Assembly (NCBI RefSeq): GCF_050337045.1
Contig: NZ_JAKJSO010000017.1
Location: forward strand, 95,904-159,903
Length of the DNA: 64,000 nt
DNA from: Photobacterium kagoshimensis
GTDB taxonomy: Bacteria; Pseudomonadota; Gammaproteobacteria; Enterobacterales; Vibrionaceae
Reading direction: 5' to 3'
The position numbers and the translations under genes were made by a program. Positions 42,635 to 51,200 of this stretch are shown here, piece after piece (positions within the stretch are counted from its first letter, which is position 1; every line of letters starts with the position of its first letter). The notes beneath the pieces were generated by a model. That model was not told the DNA's origin and searched no databases. It was given only the letters and a program-made list of their open reading frames with translations.

Positions 42635-44263
42635 ATGAAAGATAAATTTATATTATGGCGAACCAGTAGTTGGGGGCTTTCCCTGCTGCTGGTTTTGCCT
42701 ATTTTGGCGATCTTTGTGACCGCTATGGGTGAAAGCGATGATGTGTTCGCTCACCTGTTGAATACGGTAATGGGTACCTATACCGCCAATACTTTTTGGT
42801 TGGTGATAGGCACGCTATTGCTTGCCTTATTATTTGGACTTCCTTCTGCTTGGATCATGGCGATGTGCCGTATTCCTGGGGAGAAAGTACTGCAATGGTC
42901 GTTAGTACTGCCATTGGCCATGCCCGGTTATATTGTTGGTTATATTTATACCGATTGGTTTGACTATGCAGGCCCTATTCAAATTTTCCTGCGTGATACT
43001 TTTGGTTGGCAGTCTGTTCACGACTATTGGTTTCCTGATATTCGCAGTTTAGGCGGCGCCTGCTTTGTGCTTGCCCTTGTGCTTTATCCGTATATATACC
43101 TGTTAGCCCGTGCTGCATTCATGGAGCAAAGCGTCAGCTTATTGCAGTCAGCTCGTCTGTTACGCTGTTCACCATGGGAAAGTTTTCGCCGTATCTCACT
43201 GCCGTTAGCGCGCCCTTCGATAGCGGTGGGTATGTCGCTGGTCGCGATGGAAACTTTGGGTGACTTTGGAACCGTGAGTTACTTTGCAGTTAACACCCTA
43301 ACCACGGCGGTGTATGACACTTGGTTGGGGTATTCCAACTTAAATGCCGCAGCCAAAATTTCAGCCATTATGCTGGTGGTGATCTTTTTATTGATCAGCG
43401 CTGAGCGTTTTAGTCGCCGAAAGCAGAAGTTGTTTCAGCAGCAGTTCGAGCATGGTGATGATGTTCGCTATACCTTAACTGGCGCAAAAAAGTGGTTGGC
43501 AATGGTATGGTGTTGGGGGTTAGTCAGCTTAGCCTTTATTTTCCCAATTCTTCAGCTGGGCTACTACGCGTTCCATTATTTTGCAGAAAGCTGGACCACA
43601 GAGTTTCAACAATACAGCATCAATAGCCTATTTGTGTCGATTGTGGCTGCGGTGATCGCGGTCTGTGTCGCGTTAGTAGTGAACTTTTACAGTCGTTTAG
43701 ATGGACGCTCAAAGACCGCGATTCCATTGCGCTTATCTTCCCTTGGTTATGCTGTGCCTGGTACGGTATTGGCGATTGGCGTGATGATCCCACTGACATC
43801 AGCGGATCATTTGGTGAATGACTTTGCCCGTGATTGGGGGCTAGGTCGTCCGGGGTTAATTTTCTCTGGCACCATGGTCGCGATTATTTTTGCGTTTGTG
43901 GTCCGTTTTGCAGCGGTGGCCATTGGCAGTATTGAAAGTAGTTTAGCGAAGATCCCACCGTCGTTAGATATGGCATCAAAAACCATGGGCTATGCCTCGA
44001 CAGCCATGCTACGCCGAGTGCATTTACCTTTGATCCGTCGTGGTTGTTTGATTGCGGGGTTGCTGGTGTTCATTGAATCGATGAAAGAGCTTAACGCCGC
44101 CTTGTTATTACGTCCGTTTAATTTTGAAACCTTAGCAACCTATGTCTTTAATTTTGCCTCAGATGAGCAGCTTGAACTAGCGGCATTACCGGCAATTTTA
44201 TTGGTTGTTGTTGGCTTGATCCCCTTGGTGATGGTTAACCGTTCTTTGGAGCAAAAGCACTGA
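42635..44263 (+). CDS. fbpB: Ferric iron ABC transporter permease FbpB
   Basis: FbpB is the double-length inner-membrane permease of the Fbp ferric importer. The 542-residue protein has about twelve membrane segments in two homologous halves, each with a cytoplasmic EAA-type loop (SARLLRCSPWESFRRISLPL near 170-190, and SKTMGYASTAMLRRVHLPL near 450-470) that meets the ATPase. I chose the ATG at 42635; a TTG two codons earlier is open too, and neither has a strong ribosome-binding site. The stop TGA overlaps the fbpC ATG by one base, so the two are translationally coupled. Confidence 0.95.
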   Translation: MKDKFILWRTSSWGLSLLLVLPILAIFVTAMGESDDVFAHLLNTVMGTYTANTFWLVIGTLLLALLFGLPSAWIMAMCRIPGEKVLQWSLVLPLAMPGYIVGYIYTDWFDYAGPIQIFLRDTFGWQSVHDYWFPDIRSLGGACFVLALVLYPYIYLLARAAFMEQSVSLLQSARLLRCSPWESFRRISLPLARPSIAVGMSLVAMETLGDFGTVSYFAVNTLTTAVYDTWLGYSNLNAAAKISAIMLVVIFLLISAERFSRRKQKLFQQQFEHGDDVRYTLTGAKKWLAMVWCWGLVSLAFIFPILQLGYYAFHYFAESWTTEFQQYSINSLFVSIVAAVIAVCVALVVNFYSRLDGRSKTAIPLRLSSLGYAVPGTVLAIGVMIPLTSADHLVNDFARDWGLGRPGLIFSGTMVAIIFAFVVRFAAVAIGSIESSLAKIPPSLDMASKTMGYASTAMLRRVHLPLIRRGCLIAGLLVFIESMKELNAALLLRPFNFETLATYVFNFASDEQLELAALPAILLVVVGLIPLVMVNRSLEQKH

Positions 44264-45300
44264 TGAGCTATGCATTATCTGTTGAAGGCCTGACCTGTCG
44301 TTATAACGGCCAGGCTGTTTTGAAGAATCTTTCTTTGCCTGTCGAGCAGAACGAAATTGTCTGTCTCTTGGGGGCGAGTGGCTGTGGTAAAACCACTCTG
44401 TTAAAGGCCATTGCGGGTTTATTACCTTTAGATAGTGGCATTATGCACATCCAAGGGCGCACTGTTGCTGATAGCACCACTTGGCTGCCGCCAGAAAAGC
44501 GTAATATCGGGATGATTTTTCAAGATTATGCACTGTTTCCGCACCTAACGGTGGCCGAGAACATTGCCTTTGGTCTTCGTGATTGGGATAACACCCGTAC
44601 GGAAAATAAGATCAATGAGATGTTGGAGTTAGTGCACTTAATGGGGCTCGATGCCCGTTATCCGCACCAGCTATCAGGCGGTCAGCAGCAGCGCGTGGCG
44701 ATAGCCCGTGCATTGGCGTGTGAGCCGGATTTAATTTTGTTGGATGAACCGTTCTCAAACATTGATACCCAAGTGCGTCATGGCTTGATAAAAGACATTC
44801 GCCGTATCTTTAAAAAACAGGGGGTGACAGCGATATTTGTTACCCACAGTCGTGAAGAAGCCTTTGCATTTGCGGATCGTATGGCGGTGATGAATAACGG
44901 TGTGATTGAGCAGTTTGGTACGTCTACTGAGTTGTATTACCGTCCGAGTAGCCGCTTTGTGGCTGAGTTCTTAGGGAGTAGTTCGTATTTACCCGCCAAA
45001 GTACAGCAAGATAGTTTAGCCACTCCATTGGGAGAGGTAGCGTTAGCGGCTAGCCACCCTTATGGCAACGACAGCCAAGTTGAGTGGTTACTGCGGCCAC
45101 AAAACTTGAAGGTCAAGCCTGATGGCAGTGGCGAAAGCGTGATCGTTGAGCAGCAATTTATGGGGGACAGCTGTCGTTATACGGTGGATCTACAAGGTCA
45201 CCGTCTGGTGGTGAACTCAAACTTATTGTTGCAAGTCGGGGAAAGGGTTTCGGTGATGGTTGAGCCTCACGAGCCTGTTTTGTTTGCTGCGACGGCATAA
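44263..45300 (+). CDS. fbpC: Ferric iron ABC transporter ATP-binding protein FbpC
   Basis: FbpC is the ATPase that powers FbpB. The 345-residue protein has Walker A GASGCGKTTLLKAIAG (about residues 37-52), the signature LSGGQQQRVAIARAL, Walker B LILLDEPFSNID and the switch His (VTHSREEA), then a C-terminal TOBE-like domain (about 240-345). The arrangement fbpA-fbpB-fbpC with a one-base overlap to fbpB is standard. It ends before a strong bidirectional terminator shared with the HapR-type gene. Confidence 0.96.
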   Translation: MSYALSVEGLTCRYNGQAVLKNLSLPVEQNEIVCLLGASGCGKTTLLKAIAGLLPLDSGIMHIQGRTVADSTTWLPPEKRNIGMIFQDYALFPHLTVAENIAFGLRDWDNTRTENKINEMLELVHLMGLDARYPHQLSGGQQQRVAIARALACEPDLILLDEPFSNIDTQVRHGLIKDIRRIFKKQGVTAIFVTHSREEAFAFADRMAVMNNGVIEQFGTSTELYYRPSSRFVAEFLGSSSYLPAKVQQDSLATPLGEVALAASHPYGNDSQVEWLLRPQNLKVKPDGSGESVIVEQQFMGDSCRYTVDLQGHRLVVNSNLLLQVGERVSVMVEPHEPVLFAATA

Positions 45301-45331
45301 AACAAGATGATGTTCACTGTGTAACGATAGA

Positions 45332-45363
45332 AAAAAGCCGATACGACTATGTATCGGCTTTTT
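45332..45363. terminator. Bidirectional terminator between fbpC and hapR-type gene
   Basis: AAAAAGCCGATAC (45332-45344) pairs with GTATCGGCTTTTT (45351-45363), with T tracts on both strands. It serves the two converging units. Confidence 0.93.
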
Positions 45364-45389
45364 GCATTTTAGCGAAGTCACTTAGCAGC

Positions 45390-45998
45390 CTATGCTTTGT
45401 GGTAAATGTTAGCGAGGTATTGCTCAGCTTGTTCACGCATTTGTGCTTGATCGGGATGCAGGTTGGTATGAAGGTAAAGCACATAGCAGATACCGTGTAG
45501 CAGACCCCCCAGTTGTTTTGGATCGCGCTCTGCAGTGATTTCACCACTCTCAATCGCTTCTGCAAACATTTCAGTGATTTGCTTCAAACTTTGCTTATTA
45601 CCAGTAATGAAGTGCGGCCAAATATCGTCACGAACCGAGGTGCTCCATTCGAACCAGACTTTAATCCAATCTTTTTGATCAATAACGGCATCGATCAGAT
45701 TATGAGAAATGCAGGTTAGTCGTGCTGATAAGGTTTTATCGGACTCGCCCAAGCAGTGATTAAGAAGTTGATTAAATTGGTTTTCGACTTGCGAAAGCAC
45801 TTCTTCAACAAGCGCTTCTCGAGTGGGGAAGTAATTAAAAACGGTTGCGACAGAAACATTGGCCATTTCTGCGATATCGGCATGGCCAGCACGACCAATA
45901 CCGCGTCGTGCGAAAACATCGAGTGCGTAGTCGAGCAGCTGTTGTTTACGCTTTTCTGGTGACAGGCGTGTACGCGTTTTTTTAGTAATTGTATCCAT
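45390..45998 (-). CDS. hapR: Quorum-sensing master regulator, HapR/LuxR/OpaR/LitR family
   Basis: This TetR-type protein is the vibrio high-cell-density master regulator (HapR in V. cholerae, LuxR in V. harveyi, LitR in Aliivibrio/Photobacterium). The 202-residue product has the conserved N-terminal arm (TKKTRTRLSPEKRKQQLL), the helix-turn-helix GHADIAEMANVSVATVFNYF at about 40-60 that is almost invariant in the family, and the helical dimer and ligand domain (KDWIKVWFEWSTSVRDDIWP). It is divergent from hpt, as in Vibrio. Its leader contains GGCTAGG over the ribosome-binding site, complementary to the conserved Qrr sRNA core. The symbol depends on the genus. Confidence 0.94.
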   Translation of the reverse strand: MDTITKKTRTRLSPEKRKQQLLDYALDVFARRGIGRAGHADIAEMANVSVATVFNYFPTREALVEEVLSQVENQFNQLLNHCLGESDKTLSARLTCISHNLIDAVIDQKDWIKVWFEWSTSVRDDIWPHFITGNKQSLKQITEMFAEAIESGEITAERDPKQLGGLLHGICYVLYLHTNLHPDQAQMREQAEQYLANIYHKA

Positions 45999-46011
45999 AT
46001 TAGCTTAAATC

Positions 46012-46018
46012 CCTAGCC
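46012..46018 (-). promoter_or_regulatory. Probable Qrr sRNA pairing site in the hapR-type leader
   Basis: Read on the minus strand the bases are GGCTAGG, the exact complement of the CCUAGCC core of vibrio Qrr sRNAs. They overlap the likely ribosome-binding site (AGGGA) and end 13 bases before the ATG, so pairing would block translation at low cell density. Only about seven contiguous pairs are certain. Confidence 0.5.
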
Positions 46019-46110
46019 TAAGTATTTATAAAATATATTTATTTGTATTGTTCAATTACTGTACAGGAGCAACTTATGGGGTTCAAACGAGTTTTTGTCT
46101 AAGTGTGTCG

Positions 46111-46136
46111 TATAATTGACACTATTGATAAAATAA
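46111..46136 (+). promoter_or_regulatory. hpt -10 element and LuxR/HapR-type half-site
   Basis: A perfect TATAAT (46111-46116) precedes hpt without a clear -35. Just downstream, TATTGATAAAATAA (46123-46136) matches the left half of the LuxR/HapR consensus TATTGATAAA. In the shared hapR/hpt promoter region it is a candidate for autorepression of the hapR-type gene. Confidence 0.4.
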
Positions 46137-46225
46137 CGTTTGCGTCGAAGGAGTGGTACAATGCGTTCCTTTGTTATGGTTACCTACAGGCGGCTTTGCT
46201 TGCAGTCGTACTGATGGAGAGAAAG

Positions 46226-46759
46226 ATGAAGCATACAGTTGAAGTGATGATTTCTGAGCAGGATGTTCAGGCGCGTGTTAAAGAGCTAGGAAAGCAAATT
46301 ACCGAGCATTACAAAGATTCCGACAATTTGGTTATGGTAGGTTTACTACGTGGCTCATTTGTTTTTATGGCTGACTTAGCGCGTGCTATCGAGCTACCAC
46401 ACGAAGTTGACTTCATGACTGCTTCTAGTTACGGCAATGCGATGGAAAGCACCCGTGATGTTCGTATCCTGAAAGATTTAGACGATGATATTAAAGGTAA
46501 GGATGTTTTACTGGTTGAAGATATTATCGATACCGGTAACACCTTAAGCAAAGTTTGCGAAATCCTATCTATCCGCGAACCTAACTCAATCCGTATTTGT
46601 ACTCTGCTTGATAAGCCAGAGCGCCGTGAAGTGCATGTGAACGTAGATTGGTTTGGCTTTACTATTCCAGATGAGTTTGTAGTAGGTGTGGGTATCGATT
46701 ACGCACAAAAATATCGCCACTTGCCGTTCATCGGTAAAGTGATCCCGCTAGAAGGTTAA
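46226..46759 (+). CDS. hpt: Hypoxanthine phosphoribosyltransferase Hpt
   Basis: Hpt salvages hypoxanthine (and guanine weakly) to the nucleotide with PRPP. The 177-residue protein starts MKHTVEVMISEQDVQARV and contains the PRPP-binding loop VEDIIDTGNTL and the flexible-loop segment DFMTASSYGNAM. The ATG at 46226 is preceded by GGAGAG; a frame that extends 41 codons upstream crosses the promoter and is rejected. It is divergent from the HapR-type gene and terminates independently. Confidence 0.96.
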   Translation: MKHTVEVMISEQDVQARVKELGKQITEHYKDSDNLVMVGLLRGSFVFMADLARAIELPHEVDFMTASSYGNAMESTRDVRILKDLDDDIKGKDVLLVEDIIDTGNTLSKVCEILSIREPNSIRICTLLDKPERREVHVNVDWFGFTIPDEFVVGVGIDYAQKYRHLPFIGKVIPLEG

Positions 46760-46776
46760 TACCGTCAACTAGTGAT

Positions 46777-46806
46777 AAAAAAGCGACCTTAGGTCGCTTT
46801 TTTTTG
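46777..46806 (+). terminator. Intrinsic terminator after hpt
   Basis: AAAAAAGCGACC (46777-46788) pairs with GGTCGCTTTTTT (46792-46803) around TTA, with more T residues after it. Confidence 0.93.
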
Positions 46807-46861
46807 CTCATTACAGAGGGATGTGTGCTCGAATATCTTATTCTAATGTCAGGTTGTCGAC

Positions 46862-47518
46862 TTAATCATCACCACCAGGCAGGATAGAAGACATCGCGGC
46901 TTGGTAATTGACTTCGAGTGATTCGCGGCTGGTGGATGTCATGCCTAAATCGCGTAGAACACCATTATTAATACCGTAGATCCAACCGTGAATCTTCACT
47001 TTTTGGCCACGTTCCCAGGCTTGTTGCATGATGGTGGAGTTGCCAAGGTTGTACACCTGTGACGCCACGTTGATCTCACATAATTTATTGTCACGCTCTT
47101 CTCGTGGCAAGGCGCCGATATCAGAGCGGTGCTTCAAGTAAAGATCACGAATGTGTAGGAGCCAGTTATTGATAAGACCTAATTGTGGGTTTTCAATCGC
47201 AGCAGTGACACCACCACAACCGTAGTGACCACATATAATGATATGACGGACTTTAAGAACGTCGACTGCGTATTGCACCACAGAAAGACAATTTAAGTCG
47301 GTATGGATAACTTGGTTGGCCACATTACGGTGAACGAATAATTCACCAGAATCGAGACCAGTAAGACGCTCAGCAGGAACACGGCTATCAGAACAGCCAA
47401 TCCAAAGGTATTCTGGATGTTGTGCTTTTGCTAAGTGAGTAAAAAACTCGGGGGTTTCATCCTTGATATTTTCAGACCAAGAGAGGTTGTTTGCGAATAA
47501 TTGCTTAATATCTGCCAT
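46862..47518 (-). CDS. can: Beta-carbonic anhydrase Can
   Basis: Can interconverts carbon dioxide and bicarbonate, which supplies bicarbonate for carboxylases in air. The 218-residue protein has the zinc ligands Cys42 and Asp44 (GCSDSR), His98 and Cys101 (GHYGCGG), exactly as in E. coli Can (220 residues). I chose the ATG at 47518, which has AAGAAGG upstream; the frame stays open 40 codons further but without family similarity. It is divergent from yadG, as in E. coli. Confidence 0.97.
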   Translation of the reverse strand: MADIKQLFANNLSWSENIKDETPEFFTHLAKAQHPEYLWIGCSDSRVPAERLTGLDSGELFVHRNVANQVIHTDLNCLSVVQYAVDVLKVRHIIICGHYGCGGVTAAIENPQLGLINNWLLHIRDLYLKHRSDIGALPREERDNKLCEINVASQVYNLGNSTIMQQAWERGQKVKIHGWIYGINNGVLRDLGMTSTSRESLEVNYQAAMSSILPGGDD

Positions 47519-47672
47519 GACTGTGCCTTCTTTGATACATTCCCTACTATACACGTACTTGACTGTTAGCAAATCGGAGTAGTTAGCTAAAGCCGTTAGT
47601 TTTTTATTTATAATTCTATCAGCTGCTGCGACGAGCAAATGTTGTAATTTTTTAACACAAAGAGCGCATTAG

Positions 47673-48602
47673 ATGAACGCTTTAGAAATAAAAAATGTAA
47701 ATAAAACTTACAAGGGTGGCGTTAAGGCATTGAAAAATATGAGCCTTAATGTCGAAGCAGGCGATTTTTTCGCTTTGCTTGGTCCCAATGGTGCTGGTAA
47801 ATCGACAACGATAGGCATTATTAGTTCATTGGTGAATAAGACTTCAGGTGACGTGAAGGTCTTTGGTTATGACTTAGATCGTGAGGTGGTGGAAGCGAAA
47901 AATCACCTCGGTTTAGTGCCGCAAGAGTTCAATTTTAACCAGTTTGAGACGGTTGAGCAGATCATCATTAATCAGGCGGGTTTCTACGGTGTCGAGCGTG
48001 CATTAGCAAAAGAGCGCACCAAAAAGTATCTCACTCAACTGGATTTATGGGAAAAGCGCCATGAGCGGGCGCGTAACCTTTCAGGTGGCATGAAGCGCCG
48101 TTTGATGATCGCACGCGCGTTAGTGCATGAACCTAAGTTATTGATCCTTGATGAGCCAACCGCAGGGGTTGATATTGAATTACGCCGTTCTATGTGGGCA
48201 TTTCTTCGTAAAATAAACGAAGAAGGGGTCACTATTATCCTAACGACGCACTATTTAGAAGAAGCGGAAATGCTGTGTCGTAATATCGGCATCATTAATC
48301 ATGGTGAGTTGGTCGAACATACCAGCATGAAAGATCTGCTAAGTAAGCTGGAAGTTGAGACCTTCATTTTAGATGTTAACTTAAATGGCAATAAGCCCGA
48401 ATTGGGTGAGGCGAAGTGGCGGATGCCAGATAACCACACCTTAGAGATCGATATTCAAAAAGGAATGGGTTTGAACCGCATCTTTACTCAATTAACGACC
48501 CAAGGCATTGACGTGCTTTCGATGCGTAATAAAGCCAACCGTTTAGAAGAGCTCTTTGTCACGCTGGTGGCACAAAGTGAAACCCAAGGAGCGCAATCAT
48601 GA
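47673..48602 (+). CDS. yadG: ABC transporter ATP-binding protein YadG
   Basis: YadG is the ATPase of a two-gene ABC-2 type exporter whose substrate is not known. The 309-residue protein has Walker A GPNGAGKSTTIGI (about residues 38-50), the Q-loop LVPQEFNFN, signature LSGGMKRRLMIARAL and Walker B LLILDEPTAGVD, then a DrrA-like C-terminal extension. It overlaps yadH by four bases (ATGA), so the two proteins are translationally coupled. In E. coli the pair has the same position after can. Confidence 0.93.
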   Translation: MNALEIKNVNKTYKGGVKALKNMSLNVEAGDFFALLGPNGAGKSTTIGIISSLVNKTSGDVKVFGYDLDREVVEAKNHLGLVPQEFNFNQFETVEQIIINQAGFYGVERALAKERTKKYLTQLDLWEKRHERARNLSGGMKRRLMIARALVHEPKLLILDEPTAGVDIELRRSMWAFLRKINEEGVTIILTTHYLEEAEMLCRNIGIINHGELVEHTSMKDLLSKLEVETFILDVNLNGNKPELGEAKWRMPDNHTLEIDIQKGMGLNRIFTQLTTQGIDVLSMRNKANRLEELFVTLVAQSETQGAQS

Positions 48603-49369
48603 GATACCAATATTGGATCGCTTTTAAAAGCTTGATCAGCAAAGAGGTCAATCGTTTTGCGCGTATTTGGGTACAAACCTTAGTGCCACCTGCGATCACC
48701 ATGACGTTGTATTTCATCATCTTTGGGAGCCTGATAGGCAGCCGTATCGGTGAAATGAATGGCTTTAGTTACATGGAATACATAGTGCCTGGCTTGATCA
48801 TGATGTCGGTGATCACCAACTCCTATTCGAACGTTGCCTCATCGTTTTTTAGCGCTAAATTCCAGCATAACATTGAAGAGTTGCTTGTTGCGCCTGTGCC
48901 TAACTACATCATTATTGCTGGGTATGTTGGTGGCGGTGTCTTGCGTGGGTTAGGGGTTGGCTTCATTGTTACCGTGGTTTCTCTGTTTTTTGTGGACCTG
49001 CAAATTGCTCACTTAGGGGTGATTATCGCAACGGTACTACTGACCTCAATTGTGTTTTCATTAGGTGGTTTGATTAATGCGGTGTACGCCCGTACTTTTG
49101 ATGATATCAGCATTATTCCAACTTTTATCCTGACGCCATTAACCTATTTAGGCGGTGTGTTTTACTCGATCAGTTTGTTACCTGAGTTCTGGCAAGGTGT
49201 GTCGAAACTAAACCCTATTGTTTACATGGTTAATGCCTTCCGCTACGGGTTTCTCGGGGTGTCGGATGTGGGCATCGGTACATCATTTGCGGTATTAGCG
49301 GGGTTCATTCTTGGTTTATACGGTTTTGCTTACTATCTGATCTCTCGTGGTATTGGCCTACGATCTTAA
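48599..49369 (+). CDS. yadH: ABC-2 type transporter permease YadH
   Basis: YadH is the membrane partner of YadG. The 256-residue protein has six hydrophobic segments typical of ABC-2 permeases and the family stretches NRFARIWVQTLVPPAITMTL, GFSYMEYIVPGLIMMSV and PLTYLGGVFYSISLLPEFW. It starts inside the yadG stop (ATGA overlap). Cargo unknown. Confidence 0.93.
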   Translation: MRYQYWIAFKSLISKEVNRFARIWVQTLVPPAITMTLYFIIFGSLIGSRIGEMNGFSYMEYIVPGLIMMSVITNSYSNVASSFFSAKFQHNIEELLVAPVPNYIIIAGYVGGGVLRGLGVGFIVTVVSLFFVDLQIAHLGVIIATVLLTSIVFSLGGLINAVYARTFDDISIIPTFILTPLTYLGGVFYSISLLPEFWQGVSKLNPIVYMVNAFRYGFLGVSDVGIGTSFAVLAGFILGLYGFAYYLISRGIGLRS

Positions 49370-49415
49370 CGAGATCGTTTGTGTTCATTAGCTTGTATGC
49401 CGAGATATCACCATA

Positions 49416-49466
49416 AAAAAAGCCCGCTTATCCACCTTCGTAAAGGCAAGGATAAGCGGGCTTTTT
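49416..49466. terminator. Bidirectional terminator between yadH and panC
   Basis: An arm of AAAAAGCCCGCTTATCC (to 49433) pairs with GGATAAGCGGGCTTTTT (49450-49466), 17 bp in all. The intervening bases hold a further CCTT/AAGG pair. T tracts on both strands serve yadGH and panBC. Confidence 0.95.
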
Positions 49467-49483
49467 ATTGGCTTGAGTGGGTG

Positions 49484-50371
49484 TTATTCCGTCGCTTCTG
49501 GTGCTGTTGCAGCAGGCGTTGGTGTTAACTCAACCACTTGGTTATCGATCAGGCGGGCTTTACCTAGGTGTGCAGACATCAAGATCACCGCTTGTTTGGT
49601 TTCTTCACCAACCGGCAGTAATGTTGCTGCATCACGGATGTAGCTCTCATCTGGCTGTAGACCTGCTGCGCGAAGTTGGTCGTTCGCATCAACCACTAGC
49701 TCAGAGTAATCGGTACGACCACCACGCATTTGGCTGCTGATCCAGCGCATAGTACGAGCTAGTACTGGTGCGCGCTGACGCTCGTCAACGGTTAAGTAAC
49801 CATTGCGAGAACTCATGGCTAAACCATCCATTTCACGGACAGTCGCCACACCAATGACTTCGATATCCATCGCCATGTCTTCAACCATTTGACGGATCAG
49901 AGCTAGCTGTTGGTAATCTTTTTCACCAAAGCAAGCAACGTCAGGCTGTACGATGTTAAAGAGCTTAGTCACTACCGTCGATACACCGCGGAAGTGTCCT
50001 GGGCGTAGTGCGCCTTCAAGTATTTGTGATAATCCAGGTACATCCACAGACGTTTGGCGATCCAAGCCTTGTGGGTACATAACATCCGGTGTTGGTGTGA
50101 AAACCAGATCAACCCCTTCACCATTCAGTTTAGTGAGATCCTCATCTAAAGTGCGTGGGTAGTTGTTAAGGTCGTCTGCTTTATCAAATTGCATTGGGTT
50201 AACAAAAATGCTTACCACAACCACATCAGCATGTTCACGTGCTTTGCGAACTAGAGTCAGGTGGCCTTCATGCAGATTGCCCATAGTGGGAACAAACGCA
50301 ATACGACGACCTTCACGACGCCATGTACGTACTTGTTCTCTAATTGGACTAATCTCATCGAATGTCTGCAT
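49484..50371 (-). CDS. panC: Pantothenate synthetase PanC
   Basis: PanC condenses pantoate and beta-alanine with ATP to pantothenate. The 295-residue protein has the HIGH-like motif GNLHEGHLTLV near residue 30, FVNPMQF, FGEKDYQQLALIRQM and the KMSKS-like MSSRNGYL. It is about ten residues longer than E. coli PanC because of a Pro/Ala/Glu-rich C-terminal tail (ELTPTPAATAPEATE). It starts 9 bases after panB. No panD lies in the window, so beta-alanine must be made by a gene elsewhere or by another route. Confidence 0.97.
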   Translation of the reverse strand: MQTFDEISPIREQVRTWRREGRRIAFVPTMGNLHEGHLTLVRKAREHADVVVVSIFVNPMQFDKADDLNNYPRTLDEDLTKLNGEGVDLVFTPTPDVMYPQGLDRQTSVDVPGLSQILEGALRPGHFRGVSTVVTKLFNIVQPDVACFGEKDYQQLALIRQMVEDMAMDIEVIGVATVREMDGLAMSSRNGYLTVDERQRAPVLARTMRWISSQMRGGRTDYSELVVDANDQLRAAGLQPDESYIRDAATLLPVGEETKQAVILMSAHLGKARLIDNQVVELTPTPAATAPEATE

Positions 50372-50380
50372 TGTTATTCC

Positions 50381-51175
50381 TTACTCAAAAGTATGCTCAG
50401 GACCAGGGAAGGTCCCTGCTGCAACCTCTTCAATATAGCGGGTTACAGCTGCACGCATTTCACCGGTTTCTGTTAGATAATTCTTTGAGAAACGCGGAAT
50501 GTAATTAGCGGAAATGCCGAACATGTCGTGCATTACCAAGATTTGACCATCCGTTACGTTACCAGCACCAATACCAATCACAGGTACTTCTACCGCTTTG
50601 GTAATGCGCTCGGCAAGGCTTGCAGGTACGCACTCAAGTAAGATGATTTGAGCACCGGCATTTTTCAGCAGAATAGCATCTTTTACCATCTGCTCAGCGT
50701 GGTCGGAGTCACGTCCTTGCACTTTATAACCACCAAAAATATTGACTGACTGTGGTGTCAGACCAAGGTGGGCACAAACGGGAACAGCGCGTTCCGTTAA
50801 TTTCGTGACGGTTTCAGCAAGCCAAGCACCACCCTCAAGCTTGACCATGTTAGCGCCAGCACGCATTAACTCTGCTGCGCTCTCACAAGCTTGTTCTGGG
50901 GTGCTATAACTCATAAATGGCATATCAGCCATTAATAGAGCGTTGGGACTACCAGCGCGCACACAGCGTGTGTGGTAAGCAATATCAGCAACGCTGACAG
51001 GTAGCGTATCGGGTTTGCCTTGTAACACCATGCCTAAAGAGTCACCAACAAGCATGACTGGCATTTCTTGTTGCTCAAATAATTGAGCAAAACTCGCATC
51101 GTACGCAGTAACAGATGCAAACTTACGACCTTCTTGCTTCCATTTCATCAGGTCGTTAATTGTTACTTTCTTCAT
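50381..51175 (-). CDS. panB: 3-methyl-2-oxobutanoate hydroxymethyltransferase PanB
   Basis: PanB makes ketopantoate from 3-methyl-2-oxobutanoate with methylene-tetrahydrofolate. The 264-residue product equals the E. coli length and has the signatures SVTAYDASFAQLFEQQ, MLVGDSLGMVLQG and GVDAYPE-equivalent GIGAGNVTDGQILVMHD. The ATG at 51175 has GAGGGAGA upstream; 17 extra upstream codons are open but lack similarity. It lies between folK (25 bases upstream) and panC (9 bases downstream), which also ties folate and pantothenate synthesis together. Confidence 0.97.
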   Translation of the reverse strand: MKKVTINDLMKWKQEGRKFASVTAYDASFAQLFEQQEMPVMLVGDSLGMVLQGKPDTLPVSVADIAYHTRCVRAGSPNALLMADMPFMSYSTPEQACESAAELMRAGANMVKLEGGAWLAETVTKLTERAVPVCAHLGLTPQSVNIFGGYKVQGRDSDHAEQMVKDAILLKNAGAQIILLECVPASLAERITKAVEVPVIGIGAGNVTDGQILVMHDMFGISANYIPRFSKNYLTETGEMRAAVTRYIEEVAAGTFPGPEHTFE

Positions 51176-51200
51176 TGTATCTCCCTCTTTCCCCTGAGGG

